Below, piece after piece: positions 53,771 to 61,925 of a stretch of 64,000 nucleotides of DNA. This DNA comes from Janibacter sp. A1S7 (GTDB taxonomy: Bacteria > Actinomycetota > Actinomycetes > Actinomycetales > Dermatophilaceae). A program made the translations under genes and the position numbers. The stretch spans positions 124,001 through 188,000 of the forward strand of contig NZ_CP144913.1 of NCBI RefSeq assembly GCF_037198315.1. The letters run 5' to 3'. The notes beneath the pieces are model-generated. The model ran no database searches. It saw nothing but the letters and a program-made list of their open reading frames with translations, and had not been told where the DNA came from. Each line of letters begins with the position of its first letter. The first letter of the stretch is position 1.

Positions 53771-55066
53771 GTGAAGGTTCTCGTCATCGGCTCCGGCGCC
53801 CGCGAGCACGCCCTGGTGCGTGCCCTGACCCACGACCCCACCGTGGATGCCGTCATCGCCGCCCCCGGCAACCCCGGTACCGACGTGCTCGCGCTCAACG
53901 AGCCGGTCGACGCCGACGACCCCGAGGCAGTCGTGGAGCTGGCCCGGCGACACACCGTCGACCTCGTCGTCATCGGACCCGAGGCCCCGCTCGTCGCCGG
54001 GGTCGCCGATGCCTTGCGCGAGAGCGGGATCCGCTGTTTCGGGCCGAGCGCTGCCGCCGCTCGCCTCGAGGGCAGCAAGGCCTACGCCAAGGAGGTCATG
54101 GCCGCCGCCGGCGTACCCACCGGCCTCGCGCGGGTGTGCACGACCCAGGACGAGCTGGCCGAGGCCCTCGACGCGTTCGGAGCGCCCCACGTCGTCAAGG
54201 ACGACGGTCTCGCCGCCGGCAAGGGGGTCGTGGTCACCGATGACCGTGAGGTCGCCGTGGAGCACGGCACGAGCTGCATGACGAAGGGGGGCGACGCCAC
54301 CGTGGTCATCGAGGAATACCTCGACGGGCCCGAGGCGAGCCTCTTCTGCATCTGTGACGGTCAGCGGGTGGTCGCGCTGGACCTCGCGCAGGACTTCAAG
54401 CGCATCTTCGACGGCGACGAGGGGCCGAACACCGGGGGCATGGGCGCCTACAGCCCGCTGGCCTGGGCCCCGGAGGGGCTCGTCGACGATGTCGTCGCCC
54501 GGGTCGCGCAGCCAGTGGTCGACGAGATGGCCCGGCGGGGGACCCCCTTCGTCGGGGTGCTGTACGTCGGCCTCGCCCTGACCTCCCGCGGCCCGCGGGT
54601 CATCGAGTTCAACGTGCGCTTCGGCGACCCGGAGACGCAGGCAGTCCTCGCCCGCCTCGACTCGCCGCTCGGCGTGCTCCTCGCCGCCGCCGCGGACGGG
54701 GCGCTCGACGACCACGGGCCGCTGCACTGGCGCCCCGAGTCCGCGGTGACCGTCGTGCTGGCCGCCGAGGGCTACCCGGCGTCGCCGGCCACCGGGGTCG
54801 AGATCGACGGCCTGCAGGAGCTCGCCGCGAGCGACCTGGCCGAGCACGTCCACGTGCTCCACGCCGGGACGCGGATCGACCCCGAGGACGAGGTGCCACA
54901 ACTCGTCTCCTCCGGTGGCCGCGTGCTCTCGGTCGTCGCCCTCGGGGACGACCTCGGTCAGGCGCGCGAGCGTGCCTACGAGGCCGTCGAGCGGATCGAC
55001 TTCCCGGGCAGCCACCATCGCACCGACATCGCCCTGCGGGCCTCACGCGGCGAGATCCGCGCCTGA
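53771..55066 (+). CDS. purD: Phosphoribosylamine--glycine ligase
   Basis: Protein of 431 aa, ATP-grasp enzyme making glycinamide ribonucleotide. KVLVIGSGAREHALVRALTHDP is the N-terminal signature. VVIGPEAPLVAGVADALRE, FGPSAAAARLEGSKAYAKEV, FNVRFGDPETQAVL and GEGxxxGGMGAYSP-like DEGPNTGGMGAYSPL follow. GTG 53771 is used. A motif copy encodes TKGGD near residue 172 in a position that often varies. Followed by a hairpin. Confidence 0.96.
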   Translation: MKVLVIGSGAREHALVRALTHDPTVDAVIAAPGNPGTDVLALNEPVDADDPEAVVELARRHTVDLVVIGPEAPLVAGVADALRESGIRCFGPSAAAARLEGSKAYAKEVMAAAGVPTGLARVCTTQDELAEALDAFGAPHVVKDDGLAAGKGVVVTDDREVAVEHGTSCMTKGGDATVVIEEYLDGPEASLFCICDGQRVVALDLAQDFKRIFDGDEGPNTGGMGAYSPLAWAPEGLVDDVVARVAQPVVDEMARRGTPFVGVLYVGLALTSRGPRVIEFNVRFGDPETQAVLARLDSPLGVLLAAAADGALDDHGPLHWRPESAVTVVLAAEGYPASPATGVEIDGLQELAASDLAEHVHVLHAGTRIDPEDEVPQLVSSGGRVLSVVALGDDLGQARERAYEAVERIDFPGSHHRTDIALRASRGEIRA

Positions 55067-55090
55067 GCCGCGCTCGTGGGTGAGTGCCCC

Positions 55091-55135
55091 GCCTCGCGGG
55101 TGAGCCATCAGCGTGTCGACCTCCACCCGCGAGGC
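55091..55135 (+). terminator. 12-bp hairpin after purD
   Basis: GCCTCGCGGGTG and CACCCGCGAGGC are perfect complements with a 21-nt loop, 24 bp downstream of the purD stop. Confidence 0.65.
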
Positions 55136-55218
55136 CACGGAGACCAGACGGAAGCGACGCACCCGCCACCGCCGGGACGGCTCGCGTCGGCGGCTGCCCA
55201 ACGGGTAGAAGGAACCGC

Positions 55219-55635
55219 ATGGACGAAGCACACCGCAGACCATCGGCGGCCGACGACCGCACGATCGAGGCGCTCGGCAAGCTGTCGGAGGCCTTCGAGG
55301 TGGTCGAGGAGGCCCGGGGGCTCCTCTACGCCTTCCACCGACGGTGCGGGAGGGCCGACCTGACGCTCGGGGAGGCGGTGAGCCTGCTGCACAACTCCGG
55401 CCACACCGACCTGGCCGACGACCTCCGGCGGACACTCGTGGGACGCAACGTGCTCCCCGACCGGTGGAGCTACGAGGTGGTCGAGGAGTACGACGCCACC
55501 TACTACGAGCCGTTCCGTGCGGCCGAGGTCGCCGCACGCGAGGAACTCGCCGAGGGCAAGCGGCACGTCTTCGAGGCCGAGATGAAGGCGCGTGAGCGGC
55601 AGGACGGGCCCGGCGACGACACGGGGGACGGGTGA
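55219..55635 (+). CDS. Conserved hypothetical protein between purD and purC
   Basis: Protein of 138 aa, acidic and helical (LSEAFEVVEEARGLLYAFHR, AVSLLHNSGHTDLADDLRRT, FEAEMKARERQ). I recognise no domain. Similar small proteins accompany purine genes in related actinobacteria as far as I recall, but the role is unknown. ATG 55219 follows AAGGAA. It ends 57 bp before purC. Confidence 0.7.
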   Translation: MDEAHRRPSAADDRTIEALGKLSEAFEVVEEARGLLYAFHRRCGRADLTLGEAVSLLHNSGHTDLADDLRRTLVGRNVLPDRWSYEVVEEYDATYYEPFRAAEVAAREELAEGKRHVFEAEMKARERQDGPGDDTGDG

Positions 55636-55692
55636 GCGTCGCTCCTCGCTCCCGTCGAGGAACTCAGGGGGACCTCCTGCGAAGATGACCCC

Positions 55693-56649
55693 ATGACGAG
55701 TGACGCTCCCCTCGACCTGCCCGGCCACGCCCACCTCTACTCGGGCAAGGTGCGCGATCTGTACGCGCCGCTGGGGCAGGACGGGACGCCTCGGGAGGAC
55801 CAGCTGCTGCTGGTCGCCAGCGACCGGATGTCGGCCTACGACTTCGTGCTCGACACCCCGATCCCCGACAAGGGCGCGGTGCTGACGCAGATGTCGTTGT
55901 GGTGGTTCGAGCAGGTTGCCGACCTCGTGCCGCACCACGTCGTCTCCACCGAGGTGCCCGGTGCCGTCGCCGGCCGGGCCGTCCTCGTCGAGCGCCTCGA
56001 CATGCTCCCCGTGGAGTGCGTCGCCCGCGCCTACCTCACCGGCGGCGGCCTGAACGAGTACCGCTCCACCGGCGCGGTCAGCGGGATCGACCTGCCCGAG
56101 GGCCTCGTCGACGGGTCCCGCCTGCCGGCACCGATCTTCACCCCGTCCACCAAGGCGCCCGCCGGCGAGCACGACGAGCCGATCCCCTTCGCCGGGGTCG
56201 TCGACGAGGTCGGCCAGGCGCTCGCCGAGCGCGCCCGCGACCTCACCGTGGCGATCCTGCAGCGCGGCAACGGGATCGCCACCGAGCGCGGGATCATCCT
56301 CGCCGACACCAAGGTCGAGTTCGGCCTGCGCGGCCTCGAGCTGGGCGACGGGGAGGACCCGGGTGCCGCGATCCGCTCCCGGGGGGCGGATGCCGAGATC
56401 GTCCTGGCGGACGAGCTGCTCACGCCGGACTCCTCACGCTTCTGGCCGGTCGACCAGTGGGAGCCGGGTCGGCAGCAGCCGAGCTTCGACAAGCAGTTCG
56501 TCCGCGACTGGCTGACCTCCCCCGCGAGCGGGTGGGACAAGGGCTCCGGTGAGGCGCCCCCTTCGCTCCCGGAGGACGTCGTCGAGCAGACCCGTGCGAA
56601 GTACGTCGAGGCCTACGAGCGGCTCACGGGGCAGACCTTCGCCGCCTGA
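55693..56649 (+). CDS. purC: Phosphoribosylaminoimidazole-succinocarboxamide synthase
   Basis: Protein of 318 aa, making SAICAR from CAIR and aspartate. YSGKVRDLYAPLGQDG is the ATP-binding start, LLVASDRMSAYDFVLDTPIPDKG is characteristic, CVARAYLTGGGLNEYRSTG and the C-terminal DSSRFWPVDQW with FDKQFVRDWL complete it. ATG 55693 lies 6 bp after GAAGAT. Its stop is 4 bp before a 76-bp structured repeat. Confidence 0.96.
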   Translation: MTSDAPLDLPGHAHLYSGKVRDLYAPLGQDGTPREDQLLLVASDRMSAYDFVLDTPIPDKGAVLTQMSLWWFEQVADLVPHHVVSTEVPGAVAGRAVLVERLDMLPVECVARAYLTGGGLNEYRSTGAVSGIDLPEGLVDGSRLPAPIFTPSTKAPAGEHDEPIPFAGVVDEVGQALAERARDLTVAILQRGNGIATERGIILADTKVEFGLRGLELGDGEDPGAAIRSRGADAEIVLADELLTPDSSRFWPVDQWEPGRQQPSFDKQFVRDWLTSPASGWDKGSGEAPPSLPEDVVEQTRAKYVEAYERLTGQTFAA

Positions 56650-56653
56650 GGGT

Positions 56654-56729
56654 GTGCACAAAGAGGACTCAGGCAGCAATCCGGCCGGATTTCTCGGGGG
56701 GTCGGCAGGCCGGAGTCCCTTCAGTGCAC
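56654..56729 (+). repeat. 76-bp structured intergenic repeat, copy B
   Basis: GTGCAC at both ends, GAGGACTCAGGC near the left and GCCGGAGTCCC near the right, CCGGCCGG and TTTCTCGG in the core. It starts 4 bp after purC. It is the same family as the copies at 37863-37938 (54 of 76 positions identical) and 15957-16031 (reverse orientation). A likely purC terminator. Confidence 0.8.
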
Positions 56730-56772
56730 GTTGGCCCTTTCGCAGGGACACTGCTCCGGGCAGACTGCGGCC

Positions 56773-58326
56773 ATGTCGACGAGGACGCAGATGGCCACCG
56801 CCCGCGCGAACGGACTGGGGGAGGTGCTGCGTCGCAGCGCAGCCCGCTTCCGGGACAGGGCCGCGATCATCGACGGGGAGACCCGCCTGAGCTATCGCGA
56901 GTTCGACGACCTGTGCACGCGCGTCGCCGCCGGCCTGGCCGGTCACGGGATCAACCCCGGTGATCGCGTGGCGCTGCTCAGCCGAAACTCCGCGGACTTC
57001 GCCGCCATCGCCTGGGGCGCCGCGCGTCTCGGCGTCATCCTCGTGCCGATCAACTTCATGCTCACCGCCGACGAAGTCGGCTACATCGTCGGACACAGCG
57101 AGCCGGTCGCCTTCCTCACGCAGCCGGAGTTCGTGGACACCGCCACCGAGGCCATCGCCGCGAGCGGTCGGGCGGTGCCCACGCTCATCGTCACCGGGGA
57201 GGCGAAGGGGGAGTGGGCCCCCTTCGCCGACCTCGCCGCAACCGACCCGACCGGCTGGACCCCGCCGGTCATCGCCGACGACGACCCGATCCGCCTGATG
57301 TACACCTCCGGCACCGAGTCCCGCCCCAAGGGCGCGCTGCTGACCTCACGCGCCCTGCAGGCCGAGTACCTCAGCGCGATCATCGACGGCGGGATGACCG
57401 GCGACGACATCGACCTGCACACCCTGCCGCTCTACCACTGCGCCCAGCTGGACTGCTTCCTCGGCCCGGACCTGATGCTCGGCGCGACGAGCATCATCCT
57501 GCCCGCGCCGGACCCGGCGACCGTGCTCGCGACGATCGCCGAGCACCGGGTGACGAAGTACTTCGCGCCGCCGACGGTGTGGATCTCGCTGCTGCGCCAC
57601 CCGGACTTCGACGCCACCGACCTGTCGAGCCTGCGCAAGGGCTACTACGGCGCCTCGCCGATGCCGGTGGAGGTCCTGGGGGAGATCCAGCAGCGCCTGC
57701 CGGACGTGGACCTGTGGAACTTCTACGGCCAGACCGAGCTGGCGCCGGTCGCGACGATCCTGCCGCCGCACGAGCAGCTGACCCACGCGGGGTCGGCCGG
57801 ATTCCCGGTGCTCAACGTCGAGACCCGCCTCGTCGACGACGACGGCGTCGAGGTCCCTGTCGGCGAGATCGGGGAGGTCGTCCACCGCAGCCCGCAGATC
57901 GCCGCCGGCTACTGGCGCGACGGGGAGAAGACCGCGGAAGCCTTCCGGGGTGGCTGGTTCCACTCCGGGGACCTGGCGATCGCGGACGAGGACGGCCGGA
58001 TCACGATCGTCGACCGCAAGAAGGACATGATCAAGTCCGGTGGGGAGAACGTCGCCTCCCGCGAGGTCGAGGAGGCGATCTACGCCCACCCGGACGTCGC
58101 CGAGGTCGCGGTCTTCGCGCTGCCCGACCCGAAGTGGGTCGAGGCGGTCACCGCGACCGTCGTCGCCAAGGAGGGCTCGGAGCTGACGGTCGCCGCGATC
58201 GAGGAGCACTGCGCCGGGGTGCTCGCGCCCTTCAAACGGCCCAAGCGGATCGAGATCGTCGCCGAGCTGCCGAAGAACCCCAGCGGCAAGATCCTCAAGC
58301 GTCAGCTGCGGGAGCAGCTCAGCTGA
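56773..58326 (+). CDS. AMP-binding acyl-CoA ligase (FadD-like)
   Basis: Protein of 517 aa. The P-loop reads MYTSGTESRPKGALLTSRAL near residue 175. WNFYGQTELAPVATIL is the adenylation core, WFHSGDLAIADEDGRITIVDRKKDM the hinge, and PKNPSGKILKRQL carries the C-terminal catalytic Lys. This resembles medium or long-chain fatty-acyl-CoA ligases. CAGACT lies 6 bp before ATG 56773 (leaderless). A facing motif pair at 57201-57228 encodes EAKGEWAPFADLA. Confidence 0.92.
   Translation: MSTRTQMATARANGLGEVLRRSAARFRDRAAIIDGETRLSYREFDDLCTRVAAGLAGHGINPGDRVALLSRNSADFAAIAWGAARLGVILVPINFMLTADEVGYIVGHSEPVAFLTQPEFVDTATEAIAASGRAVPTLIVTGEAKGEWAPFADLAATDPTGWTPPVIADDDPIRLMYTSGTESRPKGALLTSRALQAEYLSAIIDGGMTGDDIDLHTLPLYHCAQLDCFLGPDLMLGATSIILPAPDPATVLATIAEHRVTKYFAPPTVWISLLRHPDFDATDLSSLRKGYYGASPMPVEVLGEIQQRLPDVDLWNFYGQTELAPVATILPPHEQLTHAGSAGFPVLNVETRLVDDDGVEVPVGEIGEVVHRSPQIAAGYWRDGEKTAEAFRGGWFHSGDLAIADEDGRITIVDRKKDMIKSGGENVASREVEEAIYAHPDVAEVAVFALPDPKWVEAVTATVVAKEGSELTVAAIEEHCAGVLAPFKRPKRIEIVAELPKNPSGKILKRQLREQLS
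57201..57228. repeat. 11-bp motif palindrome inside the acyl-CoA ligase gene
   Basis: GGCGAAGGGGG and CCCCCTTCGCC are exact complements, separated by 6 bp, in frame within the coding region. It is the second in-gene perfect pair after the one at 44538. Confidence 0.8.
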
Positions 58327-58327
58327 G

Positions 58328-58867
58328 ATGCCCGCCTACGTCGCCTTCCTGCGCGCCATCAACCTCGGCGCCAAGCGGAAGTTCCCCAAGGCCGACCTGC
58401 AGCGCGTCGCCGAGTCGGTCGGCACCGGTGTGCAGGTGCACCTCAACACCGGCAACGTGCTGCTGACGAGCCGACAGCGCTCGTCCGCCGCGGTGGCGCG
58501 CACCCTCGAGGAGGCATTCGTGGCAGACCGAGGCTTCGAGGTGCCCACGATCGTGCTCGCCCTCCCGGAGCTGGGCCGGGTCGTGGCCGATGCCGAGGAG
58601 GTGGCGGGGCAGGCCCCCTTCGCCGTCGGGGCGCACTACGTCTCCTTCCTCAAGGAGGAGCCGAGCGCGGAGGCGCTCGCGGCCTTCACCGCACGGGAGG
58701 CGAAGGGGGAGAGCGCCGTGGTCCGCGGCGCCACCGTGCACCTCCTGGTCGCCGAGGGCGGGGCATACCACTCCGCGAAGCTCCCCGGTCGCGTCGAGAA
58801 GGACCTGGGCGCAGCCACCAATCGCAACCTCACCGTCGTCGCCGAGCTCGCCCGGCGCTGGGGCTGA
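58328..58867 (+). CDS. DUF1697 protein
   Basis: Protein of 179 aa. MPAYVAFLRAINLGAKRKFP and HLNTGNVLLTSRQRSS are the DUF1697 signature. Function is unknown. It begins 1 bp after the ligase stop, so it is cotranscribed with it. A motif copy encodes AKGE in the middle. Confidence 0.87.
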   Translation: MPAYVAFLRAINLGAKRKFPKADLQRVAESVGTGVQVHLNTGNVLLTSRQRSSAAVARTLEEAFVADRGFEVPTIVLALPELGRVVADAEEVAGQAPFAVGAHYVSFLKEEPSAEALAAFTAREAKGESAVVRGATVHLLVAEGGAYHSAKLPGRVEKDLGAATNRNLTVVAELARRWG

Positions 58868-58892
58868 AACGGCTGCCCGACCCCAGTGGGTG

Positions 58893-58930
58893 GAGGTACG
58901 AGCGTGCGTCCGGGAGAGCGCGAATACCTC
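58893..58930. terminator. Weak hairpin between convergent genes
   Basis: GAGGTA and TACCTC (6 bp) flank 26 bp in the 74-bp gap between DUF1697 and the methyltransferase. Weak by itself. Confidence 0.35.
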
Positions 58931-58941
58931 GACCCGCACGA

Positions 58942-60000
58942 TCACGCGGGACGGCGGCCGTAGGTCACCGCGTGCACCGGACTCAGCCGGAACCACCCCA
59001 TGTCGGTGAATCCGTGCCGGGTCAGCAGTTCGTCGTAGGCGGACCGAGGCAGGAGCTGGTCGTCGATCTGGGCCTCGAAGAACTGCACCCCGGACATCAG
59101 TTGGCCCGGCACGGAGCGCAGCCCCTCGTCGCTGTCCGGGAAGGGGAAGTCGGAGATGACGAACCAGCCGCCCGGCTTCAGCGCTGCCAGCACTCGGTCG
59201 GTGACCCGGTCGATGTCGCGGCACTCGTGCATCGAGATGTTGTTGATGACGACGTCCACCGGCTCCTCGAGCGTCATCTCCTCGAGCGGGCTGACCAGGA
59301 GCTCGACGCGGTCGCAGAGACCGGCGACCTCAACCGCGGACCCGGCCCGCTCGATGGAGTGGGCGTCACCGTCCACGCCCACGACGCTCGCCCGCGGGTA
59401 GGCCCTCGCCAGCCGGACCACGCCGGCCCCGGACCCGCAGGCGGTGTCCAGGACGCGGCCACCGGTGCGCAGGACGTCCTCCACCCCGGGCACCTGCGCC
59501 AGCCCGGCGGTGAGTAGGCGCGTGTAGAACGGCCGACCCGTACCCTCGACGCAGGCGATCCACCCGGGGCTCGTCTCGTCCCACCACATCCGCTCGCCGG
59601 TGGTCAGGGTGTCGGCGAACCGCCCGAACATCTCGTACTGGCCCACCGTTGCGACCATGGCGCCGAGATGGGCGGGCGAGTCCTCGTCGAAGAGCAGGGT
59701 CTCCACGTGCGCAGCCAACGCGTAGCCCCCTTCGTGCCGCTCCAGCACGCCGGCGCCGAAGGCGGCCCGGCACCAGACGGCCACGTACAGGTCGTCCATG
59801 CCGAGCCGCTCCGCCAGCTCGTCGGGTGTCAGCGATGGCGTGGTGGCAATGCCGCGCAGCAGCCCCGACTCCAGCCCCACCTGGATCACGCGGGTCGCCA
59901 TGTACCCGGCGAGGTGCCCCAGCAGCGTCCCTGCCTGCTCCGGCAGCGTCGGCGCGTCGTCCCCGGTATTCGTCGGTGTCGTCGATCCTGTGGTTGTCAT
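58942..60000 (-). CDS. SAM-dependent O-methyltransferase-like protein
   Basis: Protein of 352 aa. The N-terminal helical region (LPEQAGTLLGHLAGYMATRV to ERLGMDDLYVAVWCRAAFGA) looks like the winged-helix dimerisation domain of plant-type O-methyltransferases. The Rossmann domain has motif I VLDTACGSGAGVVRLA, VVGVDGDAHSIERA and PVDVVINNISMHEC. ATG 60000 has AAGGGA upstream. It is divergent from the HxlR regulator, which probably controls it. Substrate unknown. Confidence 0.85.
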   Translation of the reverse strand: MTTTGSTTPTNTGDDAPTLPEQAGTLLGHLAGYMATRVIQVGLESGLLRGIATTPSLTPDELAERLGMDDLYVAVWCRAAFGAGVLERHEGGYALAAHVETLLFDEDSPAHLGAMVATVGQYEMFGRFADTLTTGERMWWDETSPGWIACVEGTGRPFYTRLLTAGLAQVPGVEDVLRTGGRVLDTACGSGAGVVRLARAYPRASVVGVDGDAHSIERAGSAVEVAGLCDRVELLVSPLEEMTLEEPVDVVINNISMHECRDIDRVTDRVLAALKPGGWFVISDFPFPDSDEGLRSVPGQLMSGVQFFEAQIDDQLLPRSAYDELLTRHGFTDMGWFRLSPVHAVTYGRRPA

Positions 60001-60131
60001 GACCGGATCCCTTGAGTGGTGTGTACCTGCCTCTCCCAACGGTGTCTCACCCACGAGCCGGCCGATAGTTCTGGATCTGTACCGGACCCGCGCACGCGCG
60101 TAGCCTGAAGCGGTCGGAGGAGGCGAGTCCC

Positions 60132-60818
60132 ATGGCGGGATACGGCCAGTTCTGCCCCATCGCCAAGACGATGGAGGTGCTCGACGAGCGGTGGACCGTG
60201 CTGATCGTGCGAGAGCTGCTGTGCGGGAGCCACCACTTCAACGAGCTCCGCCGGGGCGTGCCCAAGATGTCGCCCGCGCTGCTGTCCAAGCGCCTGCGCG
60301 GCCTCGCCAGGGCCGGCATCGTGGTGCGTCTGGACGAGGGCAACCGCATCCGGTACGAGCTGACTCCCGGCGGGAGGGCGTTGGAGCCGGTGGTCATGGC
60401 CCTCGGCGCGTGGGGCGTGCAGTGGCGCAGCCGACTCGGCGAGGAGGACTACGACCCGACGCTGCTGATGTGGGACGTGCACCGCAACCTCGATCTGGCG
60501 CAGATGCCCACCGGGCGGGTGGTGCTGGGCTTCCGCTTCCCGGACGTCGAGGCGGCCCACCGGGAGTGGTGGATCGTCGTGGCGGCCGGCGCCGTCGACC
60601 TGTGCGACTTCGACCCGGGCTTCCCCGTCACCGTGGGCGTGGAGGCCGACCTGCCGACCTTGGTGCACATCTGGCGTGGGGACCGCACCTGGGCGGCGGC
60701 ACTGCGTCGGGGCGACCTGAGGCTCGAGGGCTCCGCCGAGGCGAGGGGAGCCCTACCTCGGTGGCTCACGCTCTCCCGCTTCGCGTCGGTGCCGCGGGAG
60801 GCTCCGGTCGGCGGATGA
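60132..60818 (+). CDS. HxlR-family transcriptional regulator with C-terminal SCP2-like domain
   Basis: Protein of 228 aa. The HxlR winged helix is CPIAKTMEVLDERWTVLIVR, HHFNELRRGVPKMSPALLSK and LTPGGRALEPVVMALGAWG. The remaining residues (about 120-228) resemble a small SCP2/sterol-carrier or ligand-binding domain, so it may sense a hydrophobic molecule. The intergenic gap (132 bp) holds an AT-richer segment near 60062-60080 that could carry the operator. Divergent from the methyltransferase. Confidence 0.85.
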   Translation: MAGYGQFCPIAKTMEVLDERWTVLIVRELLCGSHHFNELRRGVPKMSPALLSKRLRGLARAGIVVRLDEGNRIRYELTPGGRALEPVVMALGAWGVQWRSRLGEEDYDPTLLMWDVHRNLDLAQMPTGRVVLGFRFPDVEAAHREWWIVVAAGAVDLCDFDPGFPVTVGVEADLPTLVHIWRGDRTWAAALRRGDLRLEGSAEARGALPRWLTLSRFASVPREAPVGG

Positions 60819-60920
60819 TCCTCGACGGCGTGGCCGCGGTTGCGAGCTGCGACCGACGGACCCGAGGCCCTCCGCTGAGGGGACTCGCACCTCGAGCGAC
60901 GGGGGGCGTGCGGCGCCAAC

Positions 60921-60926
60921 TAGACT
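60921..60926 (+). promoter_or_regulatory. purS -10 element
   Basis: TAGACT at 60921-60926, the same hexamer as before purA and the DEAD-box gene. The purS start is 40 bp further; a CAGGAGA ribosome-binding site lies at 60954-60960. A CCCCCTTCG motif sits in the leader (60941). Confidence 0.45.
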
Positions 60927-60966
60927 CTCGGGCGGACCCACCCCCTTCGCCCTCAGGAGACACCCC

Positions 60967-61257
60967 GTGGGACGCATCGTCGTCGACGTCATGCTCAAGC
61001 CCGAGATCCTCGACCCCCAGGGGCAGGCCGTGCGCGGCGCGCTGCCGCGCCTGGGTCTGAACCAGTTCACCGACGTGCGGCAGGGCAAGCGTTTTGTCCT
61101 GTCCGTCGACGGCCCGGTCACCGAGGCGCACCTGACCAGCGCTCGCGAGGCCGCCGAGACCCTGCTGTCCAACCCGGTCATCGAGGACGTCGTCAACGTC
61201 CACGAGCTGACCTCGGACGAGCCGGAGCAGGCTCCGATCACCGGGGCGGGCGCGTGA
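60967..61257 (+). CDS. purS: Phosphoribosylformylglycinamidine synthase subunit PurS
   Basis: Protein of 96 aa, the small subunit that bridges PurL and PurQ for ammonia transfer. [20 protein letters not shown] and the C-terminal [13 protein letters not shown] match the family. GTG 60967 follows CAGGAGA. It overlaps purQ by 4 bp (GTGA). Confidence 0.95.
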   Translation: MGRIVVDVMLKPEILDPQGQAVRGALPRLGLNQFTDVRQGKRFVLSVDGPVTEAHLTSAREAAETLLSNPVIEDVVNVHELTSDEPEQAPITGAGA

Positions 61258-61925
61258 AGATCGGCGTCATCACCTTCCCGGGCAGCCTCGACGACGCCGA
61301 CGCCCGCCGCGCCGTGCGCATCGCCGGCGGCGAGGCCGTGGCCCTCTGGCACGGCGACGCCGACCTCCGCGGCGTCGACGCCGTCGTCATCCCCGGCGGC
61401 TTCTCCTACGGCGACTACCTGCGCGCCGGGGCCATCGCCCGCTTCGCGCCGGTCATGGGCGAGGTCATCACGGCAGCGAAGGGGGGACTGCCGGTCCTGG
61501 GGATCTGCAACGGATTCCAGGTCCTCACCGAGTCCCACCTGCTGCCCGGTGCGATGATCCAGAACGACCACCGCAGGTTCCTCTGCCGCGACCAGGTCCT
61601 GCGCGTGGAGAACGCCGCGACCGCCTGGACCAGCGGGTACGAGTCCGACCAGGAGATCACCGTCGTGCTGAAGAACCAGGACGGACAGTTCGTCGCCGAC
61701 CGGGACACCCTGGATCGCCTCGAGGGGGAGGGGCGGGTCACCTTCCGCTACGTCGGGATCAACCCCAACGGCTCCGCCCGCGACATCGCCGGGATCAGCA
61801 ACGAGCGCGGCAATGTCGTCGGCCTCATGCCCCACCCCGAGCACGCCGTCGAGGAGGGCTTCGGCCCGGGCCTGGACGGACGCACCGTCTTCACGTCCGT
61901 CCTCGAGCAGGTGGTGTCCGCATGA
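61254..61925 (+). CDS. purQ: Phosphoribosylformylglycinamidine synthase subunit PurQ
   Basis: Protein of 223 aa, the glutaminase subunit. [20 protein letters not shown] is the oxyanion region, [14 protein letters not shown] holds the catalytic Cys, and [11 protein letters not shown] the His-Glu part of the triad. GTG 61254 overlaps purS. The stop overlaps purL (ATGA). Confidence 0.96.
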   Translation: MKIGVITFPGSLDDADARRAVRIAGGEAVALWHGDADLRGVDAVVIPGGFSYGDYLRAGAIARFAPVMGEVITAAKGGLPVLGICNGFQVLTESHLLPGAMIQNDHRRFLCRDQVLRVENAATAWTSGYESDQEITVVLKNQDGQFVADRDTLDRLEGEGRVTFRYVGINPNGSARDIAGISNERGNVVGLMPHPEHAVEEGFGPGLDGRTVFTSVLEQVVSA

